Below the pieces are notes generated by a model that had not been told where the DNA came from, made no database searches, and saw only the letters and a program-made list of their open reading frames with translations. Both the position numbers and the translations under genes were made by a program. Shown here piece by piece: positions 35,143-42,597 of a stretch of 46,327 nt of DNA (positions are counted from its first letter, which is position 1; each line of letters starts with the position of its first letter). This stretch comes from an uncultured Pseudomonadota bacterium (GTDB taxonomy: Bacteria > Myxococcota_A > UBA796 > SXON01): contig CAIMSU010000154.1 in NCBI GenBank assembly GCA_903844155.1, positions 1 through 46,327 of the forward strand, given 5' to 3'.

Positions 35143-36773
35143 CCACGCGATCGAACCTGTTTCGGGCTGTAGTCGTGGTTGCAGGCGTAGTGTTTGTCGC
35201 GCCTGCCGCACGCGCCGCGGTCGTGCCCGTCGACAGCGCCACGGAGACCAGCGCCCAGAAGGCACTCGCACCGCGGCGAATCGCGCTCCTGATCGGTGTG
35301 CAGGACTACGCGGACCCGGCGCTGGCGGGCCTGAAGTACCCGGACAAGGACGCGGAGGACCTCGGCGCCGTGCTGCAAAGCCCCACTCTCGGCGGCTTTG
35401 ACCAGGTTTTTGTCGTCCACGGCGAGGCAGCGACCACGTCCGCCGCCATTACCCACGCGTTTGAGGTCGCGACCGCCAACCTCGGCCGGGAAGACACCTT
35501 CGTCCTGTATCTTTCCGGCCACGGAACGCTCACGCTGGACCCGCTGGGCAGCCGCCTCTGGTTCCTGCCCTCCGATGCGAAGGTCGACTCGCCGGAGACG
35601 ACCGGCCTCGCCGTCGCCGATCTGGAAAAACTCGTTGACAACCTGCCGTCCCGCCGGCGCGTCCTCATCCTCGATACGTGCCACAACGGGCGCGGGCGCT
35701 CGACGATCGGCTCCGCGACGTCGCAACTGCTGACAGGCATGCGCGGCGAGATCCCCGCGCCGCGTGATGTCCGGGACGTCTCCGAGTCCGAGGCGAGGCT
35801 CTACGCCGCGCAGTACTACCAGCCCGCGATGGAGGATTCGACGCTGGGAAACGGCGTCTACACGCACTTTCTCATCGAGGCGCTCACGACCGGCAATGCC
35901 GACCTCGACGGCGACGGCTTGGTGGACGTTGCCGAGGCCCACGAGTACGCGCGCGACAAGACGATCGCGTGGACGCAGGGAGTACAGGTTCCCCGTGCCG
36001 AATACAAGATCGTCGGCCGGGAGGACATCTACCTTAGCGGCTCCTCGACCCTGCGCGGTCGAGCCGAGCGCGCGCTCGTCAGCGCCACGGACACGTTGCT
36101 GCATCAAGCGACGCTGCTCGTGAACGGCACGCCGCGCGGCGTACTCCCGGGCTTATACGCCGTCGATCCGGGCGCCGAGCACATCCAGGTGCAGACCACC
36201 GACGGCCACCCGGTCCTCGACGAGCACGTGACCGTGAAAGCCGGCGAGACCTTGTCGGTCGAGGCTCTGTTGCGCCGCAAGCGGTCGGGCTGGGAGGTGC
36301 TCGGTGGAGCCGATGTGGCTGGAATGACCGGGTTTTCGCCGCTCGCGCCGTCCGCGGAGCTCGTGTGGGTGCGCCCGGGCGCGTTCACGACCGCGCGCCT
36401 GCGGCCCGACCTGCACCTTGGCGGCAGCGCGGTGAACGGGCTCATCGACGGTGAGCCGATGCTGACGGGCGACGGTTGGGCCGGCGCGACGCTCGCGTGG
36501 AACCCGGGCGCGCTTTATCTTGGACCAAGCGTCGATCTTCGCGTTCCCTTCCGCACGCTCGCACCGACGGCCGCGCTTCCCGATGGCTGGCACGAGGCCG
36601 GCGTCGCTGGAACGGGCGGCCTGACGCTCGGTGTCAGCGTGCCGACGCGGTGGATTGTAGGCGGCGAAAGCCACCTTGCGCTGCGCGCCGACGGCTGGGG
36701 TGGCGGGATGCCGTACCTTGGCGCGTGGACGCCCATCTGGGGCGTGGGCGTGAGGGTGGGCGTGGGCGGGTAG
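35139..36773 (+). CDS. Exported caspase-like (C14) protease with PEGA-like and C-terminal beta-rich region
   Basis: A 544-residue protein. Residues 1-26 (MTTRSNLFRAVVVVAGVVFV then APAARA) are a Sec signal peptide, so the caspase fold is exported. Residues 44-300 form a caspase-like domain: RIALLIGVQDYADPALAGL, then catalytic H128 in LYLSGHGT and C181 in LDTCHNGRG. Between them a DGDGLVD loop at 257-263 suggests a calcium site. Residues 318-378 resemble a PEGA domain (LLVNGTPRGVLPGLYAVDPG). Residues 385-544 are beta-rich with alternating aromatic and Gly residues and end GVGVRVGVGG, possibly a small barrel or surface-contact region. Start ATG at 35139 overlaps the membrane-protein stop (ATGA). 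Caspase-like proteases in bacteria are often tied to cell death or proteolytic activation; a periplasmic one beside an ECF sigma is unusual. Confidence 0.87.
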   Translation: MTTRSNLFRAVVVVAGVVFVAPAARAAVVPVDSATETSAQKALAPRRIALLIGVQDYADPALAGLKYPDKDAEDLGAVLQSPTLGGFDQVFVVHGEAATTSAAITHAFEVATANLGREDTFVLYLSGHGTLTLDPLGSRLWFLPSDAKVDSPETTGLAVADLEKLVDNLPSRRRVLILDTCHNGRGRSTIGSATSQLLTGMRGEIPAPRDVRDVSESEARLYAAQYYQPAMEDSTLGNGVYTHFLIEALTTGNADLDGDGLVDVAEAHEYARDKTIAWTQGVQVPRAEYKIVGREDIYLSGSSTLRGRAERALVSATDTLLHQATLLVNGTPRGVLPGLYAVDPGAEHIQVQTTDGHPVLDEHVTVKAGETLSVEALLRRKRSGWEVLGGADVAGMTGFSPLAPSAELVWVRPGAFTTARLRPDLHLGGSAVNGLIDGEPMLTGDGWAGATLAWNPGALYLGPSVDLRVPFRTLAPTAALPDGWHEAGVAGTGGLTLGVSVPTRWIVGGESHLALRADGWGGGMPYLGAWTPIWGVGVRVGVGG

Positions 36774-36872
36774 GGCCAGCGTTGGAATCGGCGCAGGATC
36801 AAAGCGGCGTTCCATGGCGGATCGGGATCGGCGCGGGGCCGCGTATGCGGGCCCTACCGAGCGAGCCGCCCA

Positions 36873-38705
36873 TCAAGGACCGAGAGACCCGACCCAGGCC
36901 TCGACCTGCTGCCGAAGGACCGGGAGGGTGACCGAGCCCTGCGCGAGGACGACGTCGTGGAACGTCTTCAAATCGAACTTCGGGCCGAGCTTTTGTTCGG
37001 CTTCGTGGCGGAGCTTCCAGATCTCGATCTGGCCAATCTTGTACGCGCAGGCCTGCCCGGGCCACGTGATGTAGCGGTCGACCTCGTTCGCAATGTTGTT
37101 GGGAGCGAGCGCTGTGTTGTCCAACATGAACTCTTGGGCCTGCTCACGGGTCCAACCCTGTGCGTGGATGCCTGTGTCAACGACGAGGCGGGTGGCGCGC
37201 CAGGCGTCGAAGGAGAGCATGCCCATGCGGTCGAGATCGCCCGTGTAAAGGCCCATTTCGTCCGCGAGTCGCTCGGTGTACAGCGCCCAGCCCTCGGTGA
37301 ACGCGGTGTTCTCCAGGTTCTTGCGAAAAGCGGGCATCTCCGGGAGCTCTTGCGCGATGGCGATCTGCAGGTGGTGACCGGGAATGGACTCGTGCCAGGT
37401 CAGCACCTCCATCTCGAAGCGGGCGCGCGTGGTCGGGCTGGAGAGGTTGATGCGGAATTCACCTCCTCGCTCGGCCGCTTCACCCGGAGCGCCGGGGACC
37501 ATCGGGTTGTAGTACGCGATGTAGGTGTAGGGCGCTTCGTAGTCGGGGATGGGCTTTACAGTGCAGCTCGCTTTCGGGAGTCGGCCGAAGAAGCGGGGGA
37601 TGGCGGCTGTGGATCGGGCGAGGCAGGACTCGGCGGCGGCCTGGATCTCGGCGCCGGTCGTGAAGTACAGCGACGGGTCGGTGCGCAGGCGCTTGAGTAG
37701 GGAGGGCAGGTCGGTGGTGCCGAAAAGATTCTTGCCGAGTGTCAGCATCTCGGCGTGGATGCTGGCGAGGGCGTCGAGGCCGGTCTGGTGGACGTCGGCG
37801 GGGTCGAGTGGGAGCGTGGTCTCGGAGCGGATCAGGGCTTTGTAGCAGGCGTCTCCGTCGGGGAGGTAGAGCAGGCCGGCGTGGGATTCAGGGCGCGCGG
37901 CGGGGAGCTCCTCGTTCACCAGGAAGTCGCGAAAGCGGGCGTAGGCGGCGCGAAGCTCGGGGATGGCAGTGTCGACGCCGAGGTGGAGGGCGGCGCGGTC
38001 GGCGTCGGACCAGTCCGGGTGAGGGGCGCGACCGGGGGCGGCGACGCTCCATCCGTCATTCGCAAGCTCCAACTGGTCATTCACCTGCTTCAAGGCCAGC
38101 CGAGCCGAGGCTTCGGTAGGGGTGCGACCGGCGGCGATGCCGGCACGAAGATTGGCGATGGCACCATCGAGGTAAACGGGCGAGGCGTGGAGCCGGGCGA
38201 GGTAGTTCTGGGCGTCCTGCGGCGTCTTGATGTCCATCGCCTCTGCGAGCCCGTTGATGTCGACGATGGGGCTGGAGCGCGCCGAGAGCTCCCACTGCTC
38301 CGTGTGACAGATGTCAGTGGCCTCGTCGGTCTCGAGCTTTTCCGTGAAGAGCGCGAATGTCAGGCGATCGGACTCGGTCGCGGGCGTTGTGAGCGTGAGG
38401 GCGTGGGCGCGCGCGAGGAAGCCCGTGCGAGCGGCGATGGCCCTTGTATTGGCCTCGGGCCCGGTCGCCGGCATCAGACTGTCATAGCGATGATCGCCGA
38501 GGGAGGTTGCCCAGGTTGGCGAGCGGCGCATCGCGTCCTCCCACTGGTCGTTGAGTAGGCTACGCAAGCCCAGGTCGGCCACACCGGCGACGGCCGCCGG
38601 GTTCACGTAGGTGTGCAGCGGATTGGCGACGGGTTGGTCGGGCACGGACACCTCGGTCGTCGGGCGAGCCTCGGCGTGCAGGCAAAGGAACAGGAGAGCG
38701 AGCAT
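36873..38705 (-). CDS. DUF885 family secreted metallo-protein
   Basis: A 610-residue protein of the DUF885 family. A signal peptide is likely at 1-14 (MLALLFLCLHAEARP), though it lacks basic residues. Family motifs are HESIPGHH (438-445) and TEGWALYTE (470-478); the His/Glu residues fit a metal site like that of M3/M32-type metallopeptidases, and members are annotated as carboxypeptidases, though I do not assign a reaction. The region RGGEFRINLSSPTTRARFEM (413-432) is also conserved in the family. ATG at 38705 has no good ribosome site. Immediately upstream is the 35-bp hairpin at 38750-38822. Confidence 0.88.
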   Translation of the reverse strand: MLALLFLCLHAEARPTTEVSVPDQPVANPLHTYVNPAAVAGVADLGLRSLLNDQWEDAMRRSPTWATSLGDHRYDSLMPATGPEANTRAIAARTGFLARAHALTLTTPATESDRLTFALFTEKLETDEATDICHTEQWELSARSSPIVDINGLAEAMDIKTPQDAQNYLARLHASPVYLDGAIANLRAGIAAGRTPTEASARLALKQVNDQLELANDGWSVAAPGRAPHPDWSDADRAALHLGVDTAIPELRAAYARFRDFLVNEELPAARPESHAGLLYLPDGDACYKALIRSETTLPLDPADVHQTGLDALASIHAEMLTLGKNLFGTTDLPSLLKRLRTDPSLYFTTGAEIQAAAESCLARSTAAIPRFFGRLPKASCTVKPIPDYEAPYTYIAYYNPMVPGAPGEAAERGGEFRINLSSPTTRARFEMEVLTWHESIPGHHLQIAIAQELPEMPAFRKNLENTAFTEGWALYTERLADEMGLYTGDLDRMGMLSFDAWRATRLVVDTGIHAQGWTREQAQEFMLDNTALAPNNIANEVDRYITWPGQACAYKIGQIEIWKLRHEAEQKLGPKFDLKTFHDVVLAQGSVTLPVLRQQVEAWVGSLGP

Positions 38706-38749
38706 GGGGGCGGGCTATCCGATTGCTCCCCGAGCGCTCGATAACGGTA

Positions 38750-38822
38750 TCTACCACAATTGCGGAGAGCATTTCTGGTACATCGAAGATGTACCAGAAA
38801 TGCTCTCTGCAGTTGTGGTAGA
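38750..38822 (+). repeat. 35-bp near-perfect hairpin with 3-nt loop
   Basis: The segment 38750-38784 is complementary to 38788-38822 around the 3-nt loop GAA (38785-38787). In plus-strand RNA all 35 pairs form, counting two G-U pairs: U38760 with G38812 and G38764 with U38808. In minus-strand RNA those two become A-C mismatches. The hairpin starts 45 bp before the DUF885 start codon and ends 3 bp before the stop of the upstream MaoC gene. It is not followed by a T-run on either strand, so it does not resemble an intrinsic terminator. Because the repeat is palindromic, both strands encode near-identical peptides, and neither should be taken as a gene. It may be an RNA element, processing site or mobile palindrome. 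Confidence 0.85.
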
Positions 38823-38825
38823 CCT

Positions 38826-39662
38826 TCAGGTCAGGGTACCCTGGAGGGCGAGCCGCCCGCCGTCGCGCACGAAAAAGGTCTGCCCAAGTGGACCGGACGT
38901 GCTCGAAAAAATGGGCGTGGAAGGAAGGAAGAGCGGCGCGAGAAACCGGGCCTCCACGGTCAGCCGGCCGTTCGGCGGGACGCGGGCGGCCTCCAGCTCC
39001 GCGAGACACCGCGCGAGCGTCCACCACCCATGGATGATCGCGCCTTCGAAGCCAAAAAGGCGTGCCATCCAACCATACTGGTGGATCGGGTTGACGTCGC
39101 CGCTCACGCGGGCGTAGCGACGGCCGAGGTCGGCGGGGAGGGTCCAGGTCGCCGTGTGCTCGGCGCGAGGGTCAGCGTTTTCGGTCATTCGCGCGCCTCG
39201 TTCCGTACCGGCGCTGGGCAGGCGGGGCAGGTCACGCGAGAGGATGGTGGTGACCCCGTGCCAGACGTCGTCGGCGCCGGCCGAAATGAGCGTGTGAAGG
39301 TCGAATTCCCCGCCCCTTCGCCCCGCGCGGCTCCCCTCGACCCAGACCCGGCCCGAGAGCGCCTCGCTCGCCCTGATGGCGCGGTCCTGCGTGATCTGCT
39401 GGCGTACGTGCACGATCCCGAGGAGCCCAACGGGGAAGGCCGGCGCCGTGAGCACCGCGAGCTGCAGGCCCCGGCACAGCAGGTCCGGGAAGCAGGGCGG
39501 CAGGGTGTCCAGGTCCGGGAACCCGCAGACGGTCCGATACCCCGCGAGGTCTCCCGGCGGTAATTGGGCAGCAGAGGCCTCGATTCGGGGGATTCCGGCT
39601 GTGCGCGTGCGTTTGAACACCGTGCGCCAGAGCGGGACGTGCGGCGGGCTGTCGAACTGCAT
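38826..39662 (-). CDS. MaoC-like hot-dog fold dehydratase
   Basis: A 278-residue protein with a double hot-dog arrangement. The N-terminal half is a diverged hot-dog; the C-terminal half has the hydratase motif SGDVNPIHQYGWMARLFGF (187-205) and GAIIHGWW (208-215), placing D189 and H194 as likely catalytic residues of the R-specific enoyl-CoA hydratase group. It should hydrate a trans-2-enoyl-CoA, or act on a similar thioester, in the cytoplasm. ATG at 39662. It is divergent from the outer-membrane barrel gene across 43 bp. Its stop lies directly next to the 35-bp hairpin. Confidence 0.85.
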   Translation of the reverse strand: MQFDSPPHVPLWRTVFKRTRTAGIPRIEASAAQLPPGDLAGYRTVCGFPDLDTLPPCFPDLLCRGLQLAVLTAPAFPVGLLGIVHVRQQITQDRAIRASEALSGRVWVEGSRAGRRGGEFDLHTLISAGADDVWHGVTTILSRDLPRLPSAGTERGARMTENADPRAEHTATWTLPADLGRRYARVSGDVNPIHQYGWMARLFGFEGAIIHGWWTLARCLAELEAARVPPNGRLTVEARFLAPLFLPSTPIFSSTSGPLGQTFFVRDGGRLALQGTLT

Positions 39663-39705
39663 TCTGGTGTGCGCGGGTTATCCCCCGCGGCCCGTTGGAG
39701 CCTCT

Positions 39706-41037
39706 TTGTTCACGCTGCTTCCCTTCGTCCTCGCCGCATCCGCGCCCGCTCACGCAACTGAGCTGGTTTGGGAAGGGTTTTACCGCGCCCGGGGCGAACT
39801 TTTCAACTCGCTTTCGCTCTCGAATTCCAATTCCCTGGCCGAAGGCACGTCCAACGACATCACGGACCGGTTCTCCCTACGCCCCTCCTGGCTGATCAGC
39901 GATCACGTGGCGTTGCATGGGCAGCTTGACCTGTTCCCGTACACGCTCTGGGGCAAGACCACGGCGGACACGACGGACCCCGTGACCGGGGCACAGACGG
40001 CGCGCGCCGACTCGGACGGCGTTGGGACTGAAAGTGACAGCATCCTGGCGGTCCGGGCGTGGGGCGAGGCGATCACGCCATATGGCAGGTTCGCGATGGG
40101 TCGTATGCCGATGGAGTGGGGAAGCGGAATCCTCTGGAACGCGGGCAACACGCCGGACTCCCAACACAGCGACACAGCGAATCGCGTCCAGTGGACGGAC
40201 ACCTTCTCGCAGGTGTTCGTGCTCGCCGCCTGGGATCAGCAGTACGAGGGCTTCCTGAACGCGCCGGACGACATGCAGTCGTTGAGCTTCGCGGTCGGGT
40301 ACCGCAGCGAGACCGCGGGCTTCGGGCTCCTCAACAACTACAAATACCAGCCGGCGATGGCGTGGAACGCGTACACTGGGGACGTGTGGGGCTTCGCGAA
40401 GATCGGTCCGTTGCACACCGAGCTGGAGGCCGTCGGCAAGTTCGGCGGAGGCAACCTGGAGACCGGCGCCAACGACATCACGGAGATGGAGCTCGGCGGG
40501 ATGATCAACGCGGGCCTCGACAACGAAAAGTTCGGCGGCGAAGCCGAGCTTGGTGCGGCGTCTGGCGATGCGGACCCCACCGACAAGAAGATCCACACGT
40601 TCACGTTTGACCCGAACCACGACGTGGGGCTGATGCTGTTCGAAAAGCCGCTCCCGAGCCTCGCGTCCAAGGTGCCCAACGACACCAACGCCGGCCAGGA
40701 CTACGGCGCGGTGCTCACCGGAAACGGCATCTCCAACGCGATCTATTTCCATCCGTCGTTCCACTACAACCTGATGCCCAACCTGCAGGCCAAGGTCTCC
40801 TGGGTCACGGCCACGCTCGCGAAGGGCGCGAGCCCCGACACGGACAACCGGCACGGCTACGGCAACGAGTTCGACCTGTCCCTCCGTTACGACCCGTACC
40901 CCCACGTCTGGTTCCGCGGCACGGCCGGCGTGATGCTCCCAGGCAAATTCTACAGCAAGTACACCGACAAAACCCTCGGTGGGGGCTTTGACCAGCCCGC
41001 GGTCGGGGGCCAGCTCGTCGGGACGGTGGAGTTCTGA
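39706..41037 (+). CDS. Outer-membrane beta-barrel protein of unknown function
   Basis: A 443-residue exported protein. The TTG at 39706 is preferred: GGAG lies 5 nt upstream, and it yields the short signal peptide FTLLPFVLAASAPAHA; a GTG at 39667 is possible. The mature part is built of amphipathic beta strands ending in aromatic residues, with final residues VGTVEF typical of barrel proteins assembled by the BAM complex. Asp/Asn/Gly-rich loops (TTADTTDPVTGAQTARADSD) are likely surface-exposed. It overlaps dapA by 1 nt (TGATG). I do not recognise the family. A porin-like or surface role is likely. Confidence 0.8.
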   Translation: MFTLLPFVLAASAPAHATELVWEGFYRARGELFNSLSLSNSNSLAEGTSNDITDRFSLRPSWLISDHVALHGQLDLFPYTLWGKTTADTTDPVTGAQTARADSDGVGTESDSILAVRAWGEAITPYGRFAMGRMPMEWGSGILWNAGNTPDSQHSDTANRVQWTDTFSQVFVLAAWDQQYEGFLNAPDDMQSLSFAVGYRSETAGFGLLNNYKYQPAMAWNAYTGDVWGFAKIGPLHTELEAVGKFGGGNLETGANDITEMELGGMINAGLDNEKFGGEAELGAASGDADPTDKKIHTFTFDPNHDVGLMLFEKPLPSLASKVPNDTNAGQDYGAVLTGNGISNAIYFHPSFHYNLMPNLQAKVSWVTATLAKGASPDTDNRHGYGNEFDLSLRYDPYPHVWFRGTAGVMLPGKFYSKYTDKTLGGGFDQPAVGGQLVGTVEF

Positions 41038-41930
41038 TGGCCCCGCCTCGTGGGGTGATGACGGCGCTCGTCACCCCCTTGGACGCGGCGGGTGAGGTGG
41101 ATCTGGTCGCCTGGGTGCGCTTGTGCGAACGCCAGGTGGCGGCCGGTGTGCACGGGCTCGTCGTCGCCGGGACGACCGGGGAATCGCCGACCCTGGACGA
41201 AAACGAGCGAGCAGCTCTGCTCGCGAGCGCGCGCGGGGTAGCCAATGGGCGCGCGCATGTGTGCATGGGCGTCGGGACCAACGACACACGGTCGACGGTT
41301 CACAACACGCGTGCTGCATTGGAGCAAGGGGCGGACTCGGGTTTGCTGGTCCTGCCCTACTACAACAAGCCGACGCCCGCTGGTCTGCGCGAGCACGTGC
41401 GGGCTGCAGTGAGTGTCGGCCTTCCGCTGATTGTGTACCATGTGCCCGGTCGCACGGGTCAGCGTCTGTCGCCCGACCTGCTCGCCGAGCTCTGCGCGAT
41501 CCGCGGCGTTGTCGGGTGCAAAGAGGCTACGGGCGACGTCGTCTACGATCAGGACTTCATGCTCGCCCTGCACCGCCGCGCCGCAGCGCCGGACATGCAC
41601 GGAAATGGTGGTTGCGCCATGCTTTCGGGCGACGACTACACCTGGATGCCGCTGCTCTCGGTCGGCGGCGCCGGAGTCATCTCGGTGCTCTCCAACATAG
41701 CGCCGGCGCGCACCGTGGCAGTGTGGGACGCCTGGCAACGGGGCGACGCCGTCGAGGCGCGTCGAGAACACGCGGCGCTCTACCCGCTCGTCCAGTGGCT
41801 TTTCGCCGAGTCGAACCCGGTTCCGGCCAAGATGGCGCTCTCGGCGATGGGGCTCTGCGGGTCGACGCTGCGGCTGCCGCTGACGGAGGGGAGCTTGCCT
41901 CCTGCCGGGTTGCTCGACGGGATGGCGTAG
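41037..41930 (+). CDS. dapA: 4-hydroxy-tetrahydrodipicolinate synthase
   Basis: A 297-residue class I aldolase-fold enzyme. Signature segments include GTTGESPTL (T46-T47), YYNKPTPAGL (Y108-Y109), YHVPGRTG (Y134, R139) and the Schiff-base lysine K162 in CKEATGD. It condenses pyruvate with aspartate semialdehyde, the first committed step of lysine and meso-diaminopimelate synthesis. Length is normal. The ATG at 41037 shares one base with the preceding TGA. dapB follows 5 bp downstream, so the pair is one pathway unit. Confidence 0.96.
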   Translation: MAPPRGVMTALVTPLDAAGEVDLVAWVRLCERQVAAGVHGLVVAGTTGESPTLDENERAALLASARGVANGRAHVCMGVGTNDTRSTVHNTRAALEQGADSGLLVLPYYNKPTPAGLREHVRAAVSVGLPLIVYHVPGRTGQRLSPDLLAELCAIRGVVGCKEATGDVVYDQDFMLALHRRAAAPDMHGNGGCAMLSGDDYTWMPLLSVGGAGVISVLSNIAPARTVAVWDAWQRGDAVEARREHAALYPLVQWLFAESNPVPAKMALSAMGLCGSTLRLPLTEGSLPPAGLLDGMA

Positions 41931-41935
41931 GCGCC

Positions 41936-42586
41936 GTGCTCCGGGTCGGCGTCAGCGGGGCGACGGGCCGGATGGGTCGGCTGGTGTGCGCCGAGATCGA
42001 GGCGGCCGATGATCTGCGTCTGAGCTGGGCGATCGGGCGGCGCGGCCTCGTCGACGAGGCGGACGTGATCATCGACTTCTCGACGCCCGAGGGGTTCGCG
42101 CAGGTGCTTGCGGGGGCGAGGTGTCCGGTGGTCAGCGGGACGACGGGGATGGCCGTGCCGACGGATCCGCCGGTTGCGCTGGTGCATGCTGCCAACTTCT
42201 CGCTCGGGGTCGCGGTGCTGGCGCGCCTCGTGGCCGACGCCCACGCAGCCTTGCCAACCTACGACGTCGAGGTGGTCGAGCTGCATCACAACCAGAAGCG
42301 CGACGCGCCGAGCGGGACGGCGCTGCGGCTGGTCGAAGGGCTCGGGAGCGTGCGCAACGGTCATGACGGCTTGCGCGCGCGAGGGGAGGTCGCGATCCAC
42401 TCCGTTCGCGGCGGCGACATCGTCGGCGAGCACACCGTGTACCTGTGCGGGCCCGGCGAGCGGCTTCAGTTGGGGCACGTCGCCACGCATCGCGGGCTGT
42501 TCGCGAGCGGTGCGGTGACGGCTGCGCGCTGGATCGTCGGAAAGCCGCGCGGGCTCTACACGATCGAGGACGTGCTCTATCGCTGA
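41936..42586 (+). CDS. dapB: 4-hydroxy-tetrahydrodipicolinate reductase
   Basis: A 216-residue NAD(P)H-dependent reductase from GTG at 41936. The N-terminus VLRVGVSGATGRMGRLV has the dinucleotide motif; DFSTPEG (47-53) and SGTTG (67-71) contact cofactor; the substrate motif HHNQKRDAPSGTA (117-129) is typical. It reduces 4-hydroxy-tetrahydrodipicolinate to tetrahydrodipicolinate after DapA. The protein is shorter than E. coli DapB (273), as in several bacteria, mainly through a compact cofactor domain. Stop at 42586. A 5-bp inverted repeat (42584-42588/42596-42600) lies across its stop and the convergent neighbour's stop. Confidence 0.94.
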   Translation: MLRVGVSGATGRMGRLVCAEIEAADDLRLSWAIGRRGLVDEADVIIDFSTPEGFAQVLAGARCPVVSGTTGMAVPTDPPVALVHAANFSLGVAVLARLVADAHAALPTYDVEVVELHHNQKRDAPSGTALRLVEGLGSVRNGHDGLRARGEVAIHSVRGGDIVGEHTVYLCGPGERLQLGHVATHRGLFASGAVTAARWIVGKPRGLYTIEDVLYR

Positions 42587-42597
42587 GCGCGCGTGGC

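Noticed and set aside
36769-36858. 9-bp inverted repeats (36769-36777 and 36850-36858) between the caspase and DUF885 genes
   Set aside because: The arms are separated by 72 bp, with no T-run and no intervening structure; too weak for a terminator call.
38560-39117. Open frames on both strands crossing 38750-38822 that encode similar peptides
   Set aside because: The similarity is forced by the palindrome; the rest of each frame has no coding character.
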